In this document: one piece after another, positions 17,348-25,635 of the stretch | How positions within the stretch are numbered: the first letter of the stretch is position 1 | Layout: each line of letters starts with the position of its first letter | NCBI RefSeq assembly: GCF_900099765.1 | Contig: NZ_FNDX01000007.1 | Coordinates: 124,001-188,000 of the forward strand | Origin: Paenibacillus typhae | GTDB lineage: Bacteria > Bacillota > Bacilli > Paenibacillales > Paenibacillaceae | Direction of reading: 5' to 3' | DNA length: 64,000 nucleotides | Program-made: the position numbers and the translations under genes | The notes under the pieces: model-generated | The model's input: only the letters and a program-made list of their open reading frames with translations | Databases searched by the model: none | What the model was told of the DNA's origin: nothing

Positions 17348-18250
17348 TTATTCATAATACCCCTTTGTCTCCGGCAGCGCCTGATAATATTCGCCCTCCT
17401 GCACCTCGCTGATGATGTGCTGTGCCAGTGCAGTCATTCCCTTTCCGTCTGCGCTTTGGTCGCATTCACTCCAGGCAAACCTCCGTTCGCTGCCGTTCAT
17501 GTGTACCAGCAGCTCATAGCTGACAGCAGGCTTGATATTGCAGGCTTCGGTCAAGGTCTTGTCCTGTTCATAGCCGGACAGCACCAGTTCTCGGTAAATG
17601 CTCTGCAGCTTCGCCTGCGGCGGCCGGAACTCCGCTGCTTCTGCTGTAGTGCCATCCTGGAGGTCCTTAACCAGCTTCCCTTCAAGCGTATTGATCTCGT
17701 TCTTGCGGTTGACCCCGTACTTCAGCACAAAGCCGAAGTCATCCTGCTCTGACAGCTTGTAATCAATCCAGAGAAGTGCGGCTTCCGGATATTCCCCTCC
17801 ACAGCCTGTAAGTGTATATTTAAGCGCTGTGCTCCCTTTACTCTTTTCCAGTGCCCGGCAGGTATACGTTCCTGTCTCCTTGGGGCCAAAAGCGTCTTCC
17901 GTGCTGTCATAAGCAACAACCAGCTTATTATCTCTATACCGCACCTCCGTGAAGATCGGGTCACCCTCAATCGTGTACAGAATAATCCGCTGGCTTCCAT
18001 TTTTCCGCTCCATGAAATCATCCAGCCTGTCCAGATTCAGCGGCCCCGTTCCAAAGGAATAAACCACATCCTCCCGTTCATTGATCTCATGGCTAAGCCC
18101 GCCGTTTACAGCCTCTTTGACAGTAAGGAAGCAGCCCTGCAAAAGCGTCACAGCCAGCAGTACGATTAACGTCAATACCCCTTGGCGAACCCCCCGCTTC
18201 TTCATGGATTCCGGCAAATGCATCCGTCTGTTTTCGGGTGATAACCGCAT
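17348..18250 (-). CDS. Putative lipoprotein, DUF4362-like
   Basis: The 300-residue protein has a positively charged start, a hydrophobic segment and a lipobox ending in LLQGC near residue 40, so it should be lipid-anchored outside the membrane. The mature part (DVVYSFGTGPLNLDRLDDFM, TEVRYRDNKLVVAYDST) resembles the DUF4362 family; a second half (from about 160) is less recognisable. Function is unknown. The ATG at 18250 has AAGGAGG 11 bases before it. An internal ATG (MKKRGVRQ) would give a more standard signal peptide. It lies 82 bases after the response regulator start, on the same strand, and is divergent from the phosphodiester glycosidase gene. Confidence 0.7.
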   Translation of the reverse strand: MRLSPENRRMHLPESMKKRGVRQGVLTLIVLLAVTLLQGCFLTVKEAVNGGLSHEINEREDVVYSFGTGPLNLDRLDDFMERKNGSQRIILYTIEGDPIFTEVRYRDNKLVVAYDSTEDAFGPKETGTYTCRALEKSKGSTALKYTLTGCGGEYPEAALLWIDYKLSEQDDFGFVLKYGVNRKNEINTLEGKLVKDLQDGTTAEAAEFRPPQAKLQSIYRELVLSGYEQDKTLTEACNIKPAVSYELLVHMNGSERRFAWSECDQSADGKGMTALAQHIISEVQEGEYYQALPETKGYYE

Positions 18251-18454
18251 TTTTACAGCTGCCTCCTTATCTGCTCTGGAAAAGTTTGTCTATTGTTTGA
18301 GTATACCAAGCCACTGCGGCTCTTACTACCCCATTACCGAAACTTGCAGACAAGCAGAATCTTCCTACTCCATCCCTTCCTTTCATTTCAGGTTCACTAA
18401 AGGTAAGGCGCGTATCATCCTGCTTAAGAACTTACACGTAGAGGTGATGCTGTA

Positions 18455-19432
18455 ATGATACAGATTGACAAGAAGAAACCCTTAAGCTTCAAGCAAAAGC
18501 TAGGCATCGTGATTCTGGTCGTAATTCTGGTAATCGGCGGAGTGGTGTATAAGCTGGCTGACCGTTACCTGATTGAACATGTGGAGGTCGTTGTGGCCGA
18601 TGAAGCCGCCGGAACGGCAGACAGCAATAATACAACCGGAAGTGCCGAGACTGCATCTTCTTCAGCCGAGGTTAATGCTGCATCCGACGACTGGAGCTAC
18701 AGCAGCGATGATATTCAAATCCAGATCGACCAGGTTGAGACCGGGTCCGGCTTAGACAAAATCACTTATTATGTGGCGGATGTGGTACTGAAGGATGCAA
18801 GCAGCTTGAAGTCCGCTTTTGCCGATAACAGCTTTGGTACGAATATTACCCAGGTGACTTCGGAGATTGCTTCCAGTAATGATGCGATTTTTGCGATTAA
18901 CGGTGATTATTACGGCTTCCGCGACGACGGGGTGATTATCCGTAACGGTACGGTGTACCGCGATGATCCCGTGCGTGATGCGATGGCGCTGTTCGGGGAC
19001 GGTACGATGCAGACGTATAACGAGGAGGAGGTTTCCTCTGACGAGCTGCTGGCGCAGGGGGTAACCAATACGCTGTCATTCGGACCGATTTTGATTCAGG
19101 ACGGGCAAATCACCAGTGATTTCAGCAGTGTCAAAATCGACACCAACTTCGGCAACCGCTCGATCCAGAACGCCAATCCGCGGACGGCCATCGGCATGAT
19201 AGCCCCGAACCATTATGTCTTCGTTGTCGTCGACGGGCGTAAAGAAGGCTACAGCCGCGGTATGACCCTGACCGAGCTTGCGGACCTGATGCAGGATCTC
19301 GGGGCAACCGAAGCCTACAATCTCGACGGCGGCGGCTCCTCGACCATGTACTTCATGGGCCGGGTGGTCAATAATCCGCAGGGTAAAAACCAGGAGCGCG
19401 GCGTCAGTGACATACTTTACATTAAGGAGTGA
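18455..19432 (+). CDS. Membrane-anchored phosphodiester glycosidase family protein (NAGPA-like)
   Basis: The 325-residue protein has one N-terminal membrane helix (LGIVILVVILVIGGVVYKLA, about 16-35), a low-complexity Ser/Ala/Thr linker (about 45-80) and then the NAGPA/DUF2233 fold. Landmarks are AIFAINGDYYGF, RTAIGMI, and VFVVVDGRKEGYSRGMTLTELADLM leading to the core motif AYNLDGGGSSTM. The human family member removes GlcNAc from a phosphodiester; bacterial members act on envelope glycan-phosphodiesters. The next gene, eight bases on, encodes a glycosyltransferase, so the pair may build or edit the same surface glycan. A second copy of this family lies at 33630. AGAGGTGATG precedes the ATG. 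Confidence 0.85.
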   Translation: MIQIDKKKPLSFKQKLGIVILVVILVIGGVVYKLADRYLIEHVEVVVADEAAGTADSNNTTGSAETASSSAEVNAASDDWSYSSDDIQIQIDQVETGSGLDKITYYVADVVLKDASSLKSAFADNSFGTNITQVTSEIASSNDAIFAINGDYYGFRDDGVIIRNGTVYRDDPVRDAMALFGDGTMQTYNEEEVSSDELLAQGVTNTLSFGPILIQDGQITSDFSSVKIDTNFGNRSIQNANPRTAIGMIAPNHYVFVVVDGRKEGYSRGMTLTELADLMQDLGATEAYNLDGGGSSTMYFMGRVVNNPQGKNQERGVSDILYIKE

Positions 19433-19440
19433 CCACGATT

Positions 19441-20451
19441 ATGACTATACTAATTCCCGCATATGAACCTGATGACCGGCTGCTTGACCTGATTATTAAG
19501 CTGCAGGATTACGGGCTTGGCCCGATTCTGATTGTGGACGACGGCAGCGGCCAGGCTTACCGGGGACTGTTCCAGACGGCTGAAGCGTTCGGCTGCACGG
19601 TACTGACGCATCCCGTCAATTACGGCAAAGGCCGGGCGCTCAAAACCGGATTCCGCTACATCCAGGAACAAGGACTGCCGGGCTATGTAGTCTGCGCAGA
19701 CAGCGACGGGCAGCATCTGCCCCATGACATCAAGCGGGTTGTGGAGCTGCTGCACCGCCAGAGCAAACCCGGAATCGTGCTGGGCAGCCGCCGCTTCAGC
19801 GGTAAGGTCCCGCTGCGCAGCCGCTTCGGCAACTCCGTGACCCGCGGAGTATTCGCCCTTACTACCGGCAGCAAAGTCTGCGATACCCAGACCGGCCTGC
19901 GCGGCTTCCCGCCGTCCATGCTGGACTGGCTGGGCCGGATTCCCGGCGACCGGTTCGAGTACGAGATGAACATGCTGCTGACCGCCCGCAAGGAGGGCTA
20001 CGATATCACCGAGGAATTCATTGATACCGTATATCTGGATCACAACAAATCGTCGCACTTCCGCCCGCTCGCCGATTCCATCAGGATCTATCTGCCGATC
20101 CTGATGTTCAGCACCTCATCGCTGCTGTCGGCGCTGATCGACTTCGTGCTGCTGTTTCTGTTCCAGAACCTGACTCATAATCTGTTCCTGTCCGTAGTCG
20201 CCGCAAGACTGTGCAGCTCGATCTTCAATTACTCCGTGAACCGGAGATATGTCTTTAGCGGCGGCAAGCGCTCGCGCCTCCAGTCGCTCCCGAAATATTT
20301 CTCACTCGTCGTTCTTGTGCTGCTGTTCAACTACGGCCTGCTCTACTTCTACAGCGAGCAGCTGATCATCCCGCTGGCAGTTGCGAAGATACTGACCGAG
20401 GTGTCGATCTTCTTGTTCAGCTACTGGGCGCAGCGGCGGTTTGTGTATTGA
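19441..20451 (+). CDS. Glycosyltransferase family 2 fused to GtrA-like membrane domain
   Basis: The 336-residue protein starts with a GT2 domain (MTILIPAYEPDD, LIVDDGSG, CADSDGQHLP as the metal/sugar-nucleotide site, TGLRGFP, FEYEMNML). From about residue 215 a GtrA-like four-helix membrane domain follows (SLLSALIDFVLLFLF, FNYSVNRRYVF, FNYGLLYFY, FLFSYWAQRRFVY). Such fusions transfer a sugar to undecaprenyl phosphate and flip the product, for glycosylation outside the cell. The ATG at 19441 is chosen over a GTG at 19429 because AAGGAG lies 11 bases before it. It forms an operon with the phosphodiester glycosidase gene. Confidence 0.88.
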   Translation: MTILIPAYEPDDRLLDLIIKLQDYGLGPILIVDDGSGQAYRGLFQTAEAFGCTVLTHPVNYGKGRALKTGFRYIQEQGLPGYVVCADSDGQHLPHDIKRVVELLHRQSKPGIVLGSRRFSGKVPLRSRFGNSVTRGVFALTTGSKVCDTQTGLRGFPPSMLDWLGRIPGDRFEYEMNMLLTARKEGYDITEEFIDTVYLDHNKSSHFRPLADSIRIYLPILMFSTSSLLSALIDFVLLFLFQNLTHNLFLSVVAARLCSSIFNYSVNRRYVFSGGKRSRLQSLPKYFSLVVLVLLFNYGLLYFYSEQLIIPLAVAKILTEVSIFLFSYWAQRRFVY

Positions 20452-20483
20452 GGTTTGGGGCGGAGCGGACCCGTCAAAAGCAA

Positions 20484-20525
20484 AGAGCAGCGTATCTCCT
20501 GTGTAACGGGAGGTGTGCTGCTCTT
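20484..20525. terminator. Bidirectional terminator after the glycosyltransferase gene
   Basis: AAAGAGCAGC pairs with GCTGCTCTT, with an inner CTCC/GGAG pair, and TTATTTTTTC follows on the + strand. The convergent gene at 20524 ends inside it. Confidence 0.8.
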
Positions 20526-20871
20526 ATTTTTTCTCGTACAGATCCCACCACGGCATTTCCGTATTGAAAATCAGTACAAAATACTGGTGATTGGGGTCAT
20601 CCTTAAGCTCAAGAATCCGGTCACCTGTCTGAGTTTCTCCAATAGGCTTTCGTTTGGTTTTTGCACTGTATTCAATTTGATCCGCCCCGCCGCGGTAGAC
20701 ATAGGTTCCATACTTGGGGCTTGAAAGCTCCTTTTGGTGAATGACTGTAAAAGGTTCATATGAAGGGAAGAGTATATTTTTCACAAAATAACCCAGACCA
20801 GCACCCCCTAGAAAGATGATGAATACTATCGCCCAAAGGAGTGGTTTATTCTTAGATCGCTGATGTTTCAT
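20524..20871 (-). CDS. Small membrane-anchored protein of unknown function
   Basis: The 115-residue protein has a basic start, one membrane helix (WAIVFIIFLGGAGLGYFV, about 13-30) and an extracellular part of ~85 residues rich in charged residues. I do not recognise a family. It ends in the terminator shared with the upstream convergent gene. Its AT-richer codon use, like that of the next three genes, marks the start of an accessory patch. Confidence 0.6.
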   Translation of the reverse strand: MKHQRSKNKPLLWAIVFIIFLGGAGLGYFVKNILFPSYEPFTVIHQKELSSPKYGTYVYRGGADQIEYSAKTKRKPIGETQTGDRILELKDDPNHQYFVLIFNTEMPWWDLYEKK

Positions 20872-20929
20872 TGGCGGATCACCTGCTTAGATATGATTAA
20901 GTCGTTATAGCGGTAGAGTGAGGTATTTT

Positions 20930-21523
20930 TTATAAAACAGACTGCAACGATGAAATGACTTGATTCTTTAAAGATAGGTCTGTTCTCCATCTGCGCGGAT
21001 GAGAGTAATGCCCATTTTTGTCCATGGCATATACCAAGCTTGATACTTGCTCAGACCATGAAAGTATTTGACGCATCTTCTGATTAAATGCACCATTTAC
21101 AAAACCCATAATGACAAAGCCTGCTTTGTTGCATTCATTTAAAAACTCTTCTCTATTATGAGTTATTGGATCTTCCAGCAACGAAATATTGGCAGATGTA
21201 AGAGCTATTTTAGCCTTATTGTGATATATCTCAGCTTCATGACCCGCTGCATGACGAACATTAGAAAGATTATATACTCGCAAGGTTCCATCCGGTTTGC
21301 CTTTTCCTGATAATTCATAAGCACGTCTGACCACTTCAATTACATTCTGCATAGATAAGTCTGGATAATCACTGGCTTCAAAAGTGTATGCAGAACCTTT
21401 ACCAGATTTAAAATCCTCCCAGCCCAATGTATTCTTAAATTCAAATCTGCCTGGATTTGTCATAACGACCATACCTATAAATTCATTAGAATCTCCAAAA
21501 AGTATTTCTGTAGAATGCCTCAT
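20930..21523 (-). CDS. Hypothetical protein, no recognised family
   Basis: The 197-residue soluble protein opens MRHSTEILFGDSNEFIGMVVMTNPGRF and ends with a basic/aromatic stretch (HYSHPRRWRTDLSL). It has no signal or membrane segment. The middle (YNLSNVRHAAGHEAEIYHNKAKIALTSANISLLED) carries several histidines, and the phrase LTSANIS is reminiscent of phospholipase-D-type enzymes, but no complete HKD motif is present, so no function is given. The ATG at 21523 is chosen because AGAGG lies a suitable distance before it. GC content is visibly lower than in surrounding core genes. Confidence 0.55.
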   Translation of the reverse strand: MRHSTEILFGDSNEFIGMVVMTNPGRFEFKNTLGWEDFKSGKGSAYTFEASDYPDLSMQNVIEVVRRAYELSGKGKPDGTLRVYNLSNVRHAAGHEAEIYHNKAKIALTSANISLLEDPITHNREEFLNECNKAGFVIMGFVNGAFNQKMRQILSWSEQVSSLVYAMDKNGHYSHPRRWRTDLSLKNQVISSLQSVL

Positions 21524-21689
21524 TAATAATACCTCTTTCTCATGCAATACCCGGATCATTGAAGCCGTTACACGTTCAGGATATTTTCTAATGGCATTCC
21601 CAACCTTTCTATTTTGTTAATTAATGTAATCTTAACACAGTTAGATTGCTATTGGTTTATGTTATAATGAGCAAAAGGCGGTGTATGAA

Positions 21690-21986
21690 ATGTCCATTTC
21701 CAAGGAGCAATTGGAGCAAAGCTTTCGGGGCAAAGCTTATGTTGAGCTTAAAGATCTGGTGCAATTGATCGAGGAAAATTTCGGATTCAACGTTACGCTT
21801 CAGAGGAAAGATGAACCCGCATTTACGGAAGAGCAAAAGAAAAGAATGACATCCGTCATTTTCAAAGATGAAGATGTTCTGTACCAGCTTCATCAGGCCA
21901 AGCATGACCGTGAGAATGGGATTTCCACATATAGTGACAGCGAAGAGGAGTTTGCACAATTACTGAAAGAGGTTAAGAATGACTGA
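21690..21986 (+). CDS. Antitoxin-like protein of a toxin-antitoxin pair
   Basis: The 98-residue acidic protein (MSISKEQLEQSFRGKAYVELKDLVQLIEENFGF, ending SEEEFAQLLKEVKND) has the size and charge of a type II antitoxin. Its stop codon overlaps by 8 bases the start of a short downstream frame that looks like a RelE/ParE-type toxin, the standard coupling in such pairs. The ATG at 21690 is chosen for AAGGCGG 8 bases before it. No specific antitoxin family is recognised. The partner is broken, so the gene may be a leftover or act alone. Confidence 0.55.
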   Translation: MSISKEQLEQSFRGKAYVELKDLVQLIEENFGFNVTLQRKDEPAFTEEQKKRMTSVIFKDEDVLYQLHQAKHDRENGISTYSDSEEEFAQLLKEVKND

Positions 21987-22215
21987 CCGTTACAAGGTGC
22001 TCTGGACCACTTACGCTAGGGTAGCTCTTGCCCGAATGAAGGAATATAAGGTCGATCCCTTGAACGTATTCGACGTTCTAAATCTGTCTTAGCCGATGAG
22101 CCGAAATACAAAGCTGATGGCATATCCTCGCGACGTGTATGTGGATGCTTGTTACTTTGCTAATACTGGACTGTCTCATTATGTATTTTGGGGAATTGAT
22201 CCAGATGAAGAATAG
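21979..22215 (+). pseudogene. Frameshifted RelE/ParE-like toxin remnant
   Basis: The ATG at 21979 opens MTDRYKVLWTTYARVALARMK, typical of RelE/ParE toxins, but the frame stops at about 22092. The homologous protein continues in another frame (RSKSVLADEPKYKADGIS) and then a third (DVYVDACYFANTGLSHYV, ending FWGIDPDEE) to a TAG at 22213-22215. Joining the three pieces gives ~78 residues, a normal toxin length, so at least two frameshifts have inactivated the gene. The assignment to RelE/ParE rests on the start motif, size and overlap with the antitoxin-like gene. Confidence 0.55.
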
Positions 22216-22252
22216 CCTAACCCGCGGACGTAATCACGCATAGGTTAGGCTA
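22213..22252. terminator. Bidirectional terminator after the toxin remnant
   Basis: TAGCCTAACC pairs perfectly with GGTTAGGCTA, followed by TTATTTTTTC on the + strand. The stop codon of the toxin remnant forms the stem base. Confidence 0.8.
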
Positions 22253-22261
22253 TTATTTTTT

Positions 22262-22366
22262 CTATAATTCTTCTATCTCAACAATATCTATATCCACTGC
22301 TGTATTTTCCGCTTTAAACGCTTCAATCTGAAGTAGTACTTGATTGACCATGAGCCCCACCATCAT
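22262..22366 (-). CDS. Candidate 34-residue peptide
   Basis: This short minus-strand frame starts ATGATG right after GGAGGGGGAGAGT, an exceptionally good ribosome site, and encodes [18 protein letters not shown] followed by a very acidic tail ending DIVEIEEL. It stops ten bases from the shared terminator. It could be a real small protein of the accessory patch or the end of a decayed gene; no family is recognised. Confidence 0.3.
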   Translation of the reverse strand: MMVGLMVNQVLLQIEAFKAENTAVDIDIVEIEEL

Positions 22367-22426
22367 ACTCTCCCCCTCCCGCCCATATACTTAAAAAGAA
22401 CAGCAAGCCGGAGGGAGAGTAGAATC

Positions 22427-23824
22427 ATGCCAAGTGAAGACGAAATCAAGGCGCTGGAGCGGTCGATTGCCGAGATTACGGAGATTGCTACCGGGTTCGG
22501 GCTGGATTTTTACCCGATGCGGTATGAAATATGTCCTGCCGATATTATTTATACCTTTGGGGCCTACGGGATGCCTACCCGGTTCGGGCACTGGAGCTTC
22601 GGAAAAACGTTCCATAAAATGAAATCCCAATACGACTTCGGACTCAGCAAAATTTACGAGCTCGTGATTAACTCCAATCCCTGCTATGCCTTTCTGCTGG
22701 ACGGCAATTCCCTGATCCAGAACAAGCTGATCGTTGCCCACGTGCTTGCCCACTGCGATTTTTTCAAAAATAATATGCGCTTCTCCATGTCCAACCGCGA
22801 TATGGTCGAGAGCATGTCCGCCACAGCCGACCGGATCGCCGGTTATTCGGTGACCTACGGCATTGACCGGGTGGAGCGGTTCATCGACTCGGTGCTGGCG
22901 ATTCAGGAGCACATCGACCCCAGCCTGATCCAGCCGCGCAAGCTCGGCAAAACCGATCTGCTGGAAGCCAAGATGAGAGCTAACAAGGACGCACAGGCCG
23001 GCAAGCCCGCCGAGGACAATGCCTACAGCGAGCTGTGGAAGCTTGATCGGGCCAATGCCGGTCCGCAGGAGCCGGATGCCGCCGTCAAACGGGCCTTCCC
23101 GCCTGAGCCGGAAAAGGATATCGTCTGGTTCATCCAGCAGTATTCGACCACTCTGGAGGACTGGCAGCGCGATATTATGACCATGCTGCGCGACGAGATG
23201 CTCTATTTCTGGCCGCAGATGGAGACGAAGATCATGAACGAAGGCTGGGCTTCGTACTGGCATCAGCGGATCATGCGCGAGCTGGACCTGACGCCGGAGG
23301 AGACGATTGAGTACTCCAAGCTCAATTCGTCCGTTGTGCAGCCGTCGCGGCAGAGCCTGAATCCGTACTATTTGGGCCTGAAAATCTTTGAGGACATCGA
23401 GCGCCGCTGGGACCGCGACAAAATATTCGAGGTGCGCGAGCTCGACTCCGACATTTCCTTCATCCGCAGCTACCTGTCGAAGCAGCTGGTCAACGACCTT
23501 GACCTTTATGTGTTCGAGAAAAAAGGGCCTGAGTGGAAAATCACCGACAAAGCCTGGGAAAATGTCCGCGACCAGCTCGTACTCGCCCGGGTCAACGGCG
23601 GCTCCCCTTACCTCGTCATCCAGGATGCCGACTATGAGCGTAACGGCGAGCTGCTGATCGTCCACCGCTACGAGAGCATCGAGCTTGACCTGAAATATCT
23701 GGAGCGTACCCTCCCGCACATCTACGCCCTCTGGGGCCGCACCGTTCATCTGCAGACTGTCGTGGAGGACAAAAAAGCCCTGTTCACCTATGACGGGAAA
23801 AAGGTGCAGCGGAAGTTTATGTAG
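22427..23824 (+). CDS. spoVR: SpoVR-family protein
   Basis: The 465-residue protein has family landmarks throughout: [36 protein letters not shown] near residue 20-60, [26 protein letters not shown] and [20 protein letters not shown]. SpoVR is needed for spore cortex formation in B. subtilis; its biochemical role is unclear. The frame extends 87 bases upstream, but the ATG at 22427 follows GGAGGGAGAG and gives the usual family length. In many bacteria spoVR is linked to prkA and yhbH. Here prkA lies 3 kb away on the opposite strand and no yhbH is present between them. Confidence 0.95.
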   Translation: MPSEDEIKALERSIAEITEIATGFGLDFYPMRYEICPADIIYTFGAYGMPTRFGHWSFGKTFHKMKSQYDFGLSKIYELVINSNPCYAFLLDGNSLIQNKLIVAHVLAHCDFFKNNMRFSMSNRDMVESMSATADRIAGYSVTYGIDRVERFIDSVLAIQEHIDPSLIQPRKLGKTDLLEAKMRANKDAQAGKPAEDNAYSELWKLDRANAGPQEPDAAVKRAFPPEPEKDIVWFIQQYSTTLEDWQRDIMTMLRDEMLYFWPQMETKIMNEGWASYWHQRIMRELDLTPEETIEYSKLNSSVVQPSRQSLNPYYLGLKIFEDIERRWDRDKIFEVRELDSDISFIRSYLSKQLVNDLDLYVFEKKGPEWKITDKAWENVRDQLVLARVNGGSPYLVIQDADYERNGELLIVHRYESIELDLKYLERTLPHIYALWGRTVHLQTVVEDKKALFTYDGKKVQRKFM

Positions 23825-23848
23825 CCAGCTTCATATCATCGAATATAA

Positions 23849-23903
23849 AAAAGGCACTATCAGCTGGCTGTCCCTTAGGGATGTGCCAATGATAGCGCCT
23901 TTT
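23849..23903. terminator. Bidirectional terminator between spoVR and the esterase gene
   Basis: AAAAGGCACTATCA pairs with TGATAGCGCCTTTT around a ~27-base loop; T-rich sequence follows on both strands, serving two convergent genes. Confidence 0.8.
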
Positions 23904-23927
23904 ATTTTACAATTCCAATGCAGGCTG

Positions 23928-24887
23928 CTATTCCCCAAGGAAAAACTGCATCGTACGGTCCCCGCCGCCCGGCAGATATTCATGCCCGAAGTCCGGGTAA
24001 ACGACCAGCTGCTTGGGCGCGGTGATTTTGTTATAGGCTGCGAACTGGGTGGACGGGGGGCAGATGGTATCCATCAGACCGGTTATGAACAGCACCTCAC
24101 CCTGAATACGGGAAGCCAGATACTGCAGGTCGATATAACCCAGCTTTTCAAAAACCTCGTCCTCCCGCTCATGCAGCGGATCGAACTTCCGGAAATAGAT
24201 GCTCAGCTCATGGTAGGCATCCTTGGCCAGATCCATTTCCCATACGCGTTTGTAGTCACACAGGAACGGGTAAGTAGTAGCGGCTTTTTTCACCCGCGGC
24301 TCGAGTGCGGCACAGGCAATAGTAAGGGCTCCGCCCTGTGAACCGCCCATAGCATATACACGTTCCGGATCAACTCCCGGCAGCTCAAGCGCAATTTGTG
24401 CCAGACGGACGGTGTCGAGATAGATGTGGCGGAACAGCAGGTTATCCGGATGATCATCCAGCCCGCGGATAATATGTCCGTTATGCGTATTGCCCTTCAC
24501 ACCGCCTGTATCCTCCGACAATCCGCCCTGTCCGCGGCAGTCCAGTGCCAGCACCGAAAAGCCCAGCGAGACATAAGCAAGCTTATCCTGCCACTCACCG
24601 GCGTCACCCGTATAACCATGGAACTGCAGAACCGCAGGCTGCGGCGTACTCACTGCTCTCGAACGGAGGTATTTGGCATGGATGCGCGCACCGCGCACTC
24701 CCGTAAAGTACAGGTCAAAGCATTCGGCCTGCGGTGTCTGAAAAGTACTCGGAATCAGCTCAAGCTGCGTGTCTACCATGGCAAGCTCCCCCAGAGCGCG
24801 TTCCCAGTAAGCATCGAAGTCAGCCGGTCGCGGGTTTCTTCCCTGGTATTGTTTTAACTGTTCTAGTGGCATATCTACTAATGGCAT
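23928..24887 (-). CDS. Acetyl xylan esterase / cephalosporin-C deacetylase (CE7)
   Basis: The 319-residue alpha/beta hydrolase matches CE7 in length and motifs: RPADFDAYWERAL near the start, oxyanion region QFHGYTGDAGEW, CRGQGG, nucleophile serine in AMGGSQGGAL (about 180), the aspartate in ITGLMDTICPPST and the histidine in YPDFGHEYLPGG. There is no signal peptide, so it acts in the cytoplasm, removing acetyl groups from imported xylo-oligosaccharides or other small acetylated substrates. AAAGGGAG precedes the ATG. It stands alone, converging on spoVR. Confidence 0.92.
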   Translation of the reverse strand: MPLVDMPLEQLKQYQGRNPRPADFDAYWERALGELAMVDTQLELIPSTFQTPQAECFDLYFTGVRGARIHAKYLRSRAVSTPQPAVLQFHGYTGDAGEWQDKLAYVSLGFSVLALDCRGQGGLSEDTGGVKGNTHNGHIIRGLDDHPDNLLFRHIYLDTVRLAQIALELPGVDPERVYAMGGSQGGALTIACAALEPRVKKAATTYPFLCDYKRVWEMDLAKDAYHELSIYFRKFDPLHEREDEVFEKLGYIDLQYLASRIQGEVLFITGLMDTICPPSTQFAAYNKITAPKQLVVYPDFGHEYLPGGGDRTMQFFLGE

Positions 24888-25118
24888 TTGCGGAACTCCC
24901 TTTCAGCAATAGGTATACATTCTAACCCATTATAGAGTCCGCCGGGAATGATTGGTATTAGATGATCTTACGAAAAAAACGTTTGCAAAAGCTGCCTGGA
25001 TGGTGTTACGGAGGTGGGGTTGGTTTTTACGGAGCGGTTGCGCCTGTAGTTAATCCTCTTGTAGCTTTCGTATTAGAGTCTGGAGGTACGCTCCCGCTTA
25101 CAATTTTGCGCAAGAACG

Positions 25119-25290
25119 TTGGGGTTGGGGTTGGGGTTGGGGTTGGGGTTGGGGTTGGGGTTGGGGTTGGGGTTGGGGTTGGGGTTGGGTCTTGGCCTTT
25201 GGGTTTTGGGTTTTGGGTTTTGGGTTTTGCCCTTCGTTCTTGGCCTTTGGTCTTGGCTTTTGGAGTTGTCCTTTGCTCTTGGCCTTTTAC
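25119..25290 (+). repeat. G-rich simple repeat, eleven TTGGGG units followed by TTTTGGG units
   Basis: From 25119 to 25184 there are eleven perfect TTGGGG hexamers, then TTGGG and a looser tract of TTTTGGG, CTTGGCC and TTTGG words to about 25290. The + strand is G-rich with many GGGG runs spaced by two T, ideal for intramolecular G-quadruplexes. It lies in a 748-base gap between two minus-strand genes, close to dispersed element copy C. Frames through it give (GV)n or (PT)n and are not taken as genes. Confidence 0.9.
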
Positions 25291-25433
25291 CGCGATCAGC
25301 GGAAACAATTGAGTTATCCGGTAAGCGCAGCACCGGATAAGCCAGGGCGCCTGCTATGCTGCCATGCAACAAGCAAGCAGCACAGCACAGCGGCCGTGAA
25401 AATAAACAGGCAAATACTGGCCGGGTGAGCGTA

Positions 25434-25557
25434 ACGGAGGGAATTTTGGAGCTGCAGGAGCGGTAGCGTCCGCCTTTAAGGTTGGATTTCGACCGCTGCA
25501 CAGCGGCCTCAATCAGGAAATCCAACCTTAACAGCGGCCGGAAGCCCAAACATTCCC
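25434..25557 (+). repeat. Dispersed hairpin element, copy C
   Basis: Conserved left flank (GGAGCTGCAGGAGCGGTAGC), outer stem arms 25476-25490 and 25517-25531 (15 bp, perfect), inner hairpin CCGCTGCACAGCGG and right flank ACAGCGGCCGGAAGCCCAAA define the element. It is nearly identical to copy B (opposite orientation) and shares flanks with copy A. Confidence 0.78.
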
Positions 25558-25635
25558 GTAGTGCAGCCCCTTCACCCGGACAATATTTGCCCCGCAGCAG
25601 CAGCACCGCAGCTGCACAACGTTAAAGTCCTATTT

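Noticed and set aside
20930..21523. Phospholipase-D-like function for the hypothetical protein
   Set aside because: It has a LTSANIS phrase but no HxK...D catalytic motif.
25027..25312. Open frames of (Gly-Val)n and (Pro-Thr)n through the G-rich tract
   Set aside because: They only reflect translation of the TTGGGG repeat, lack a ribosome site and end in unrelated sequence.
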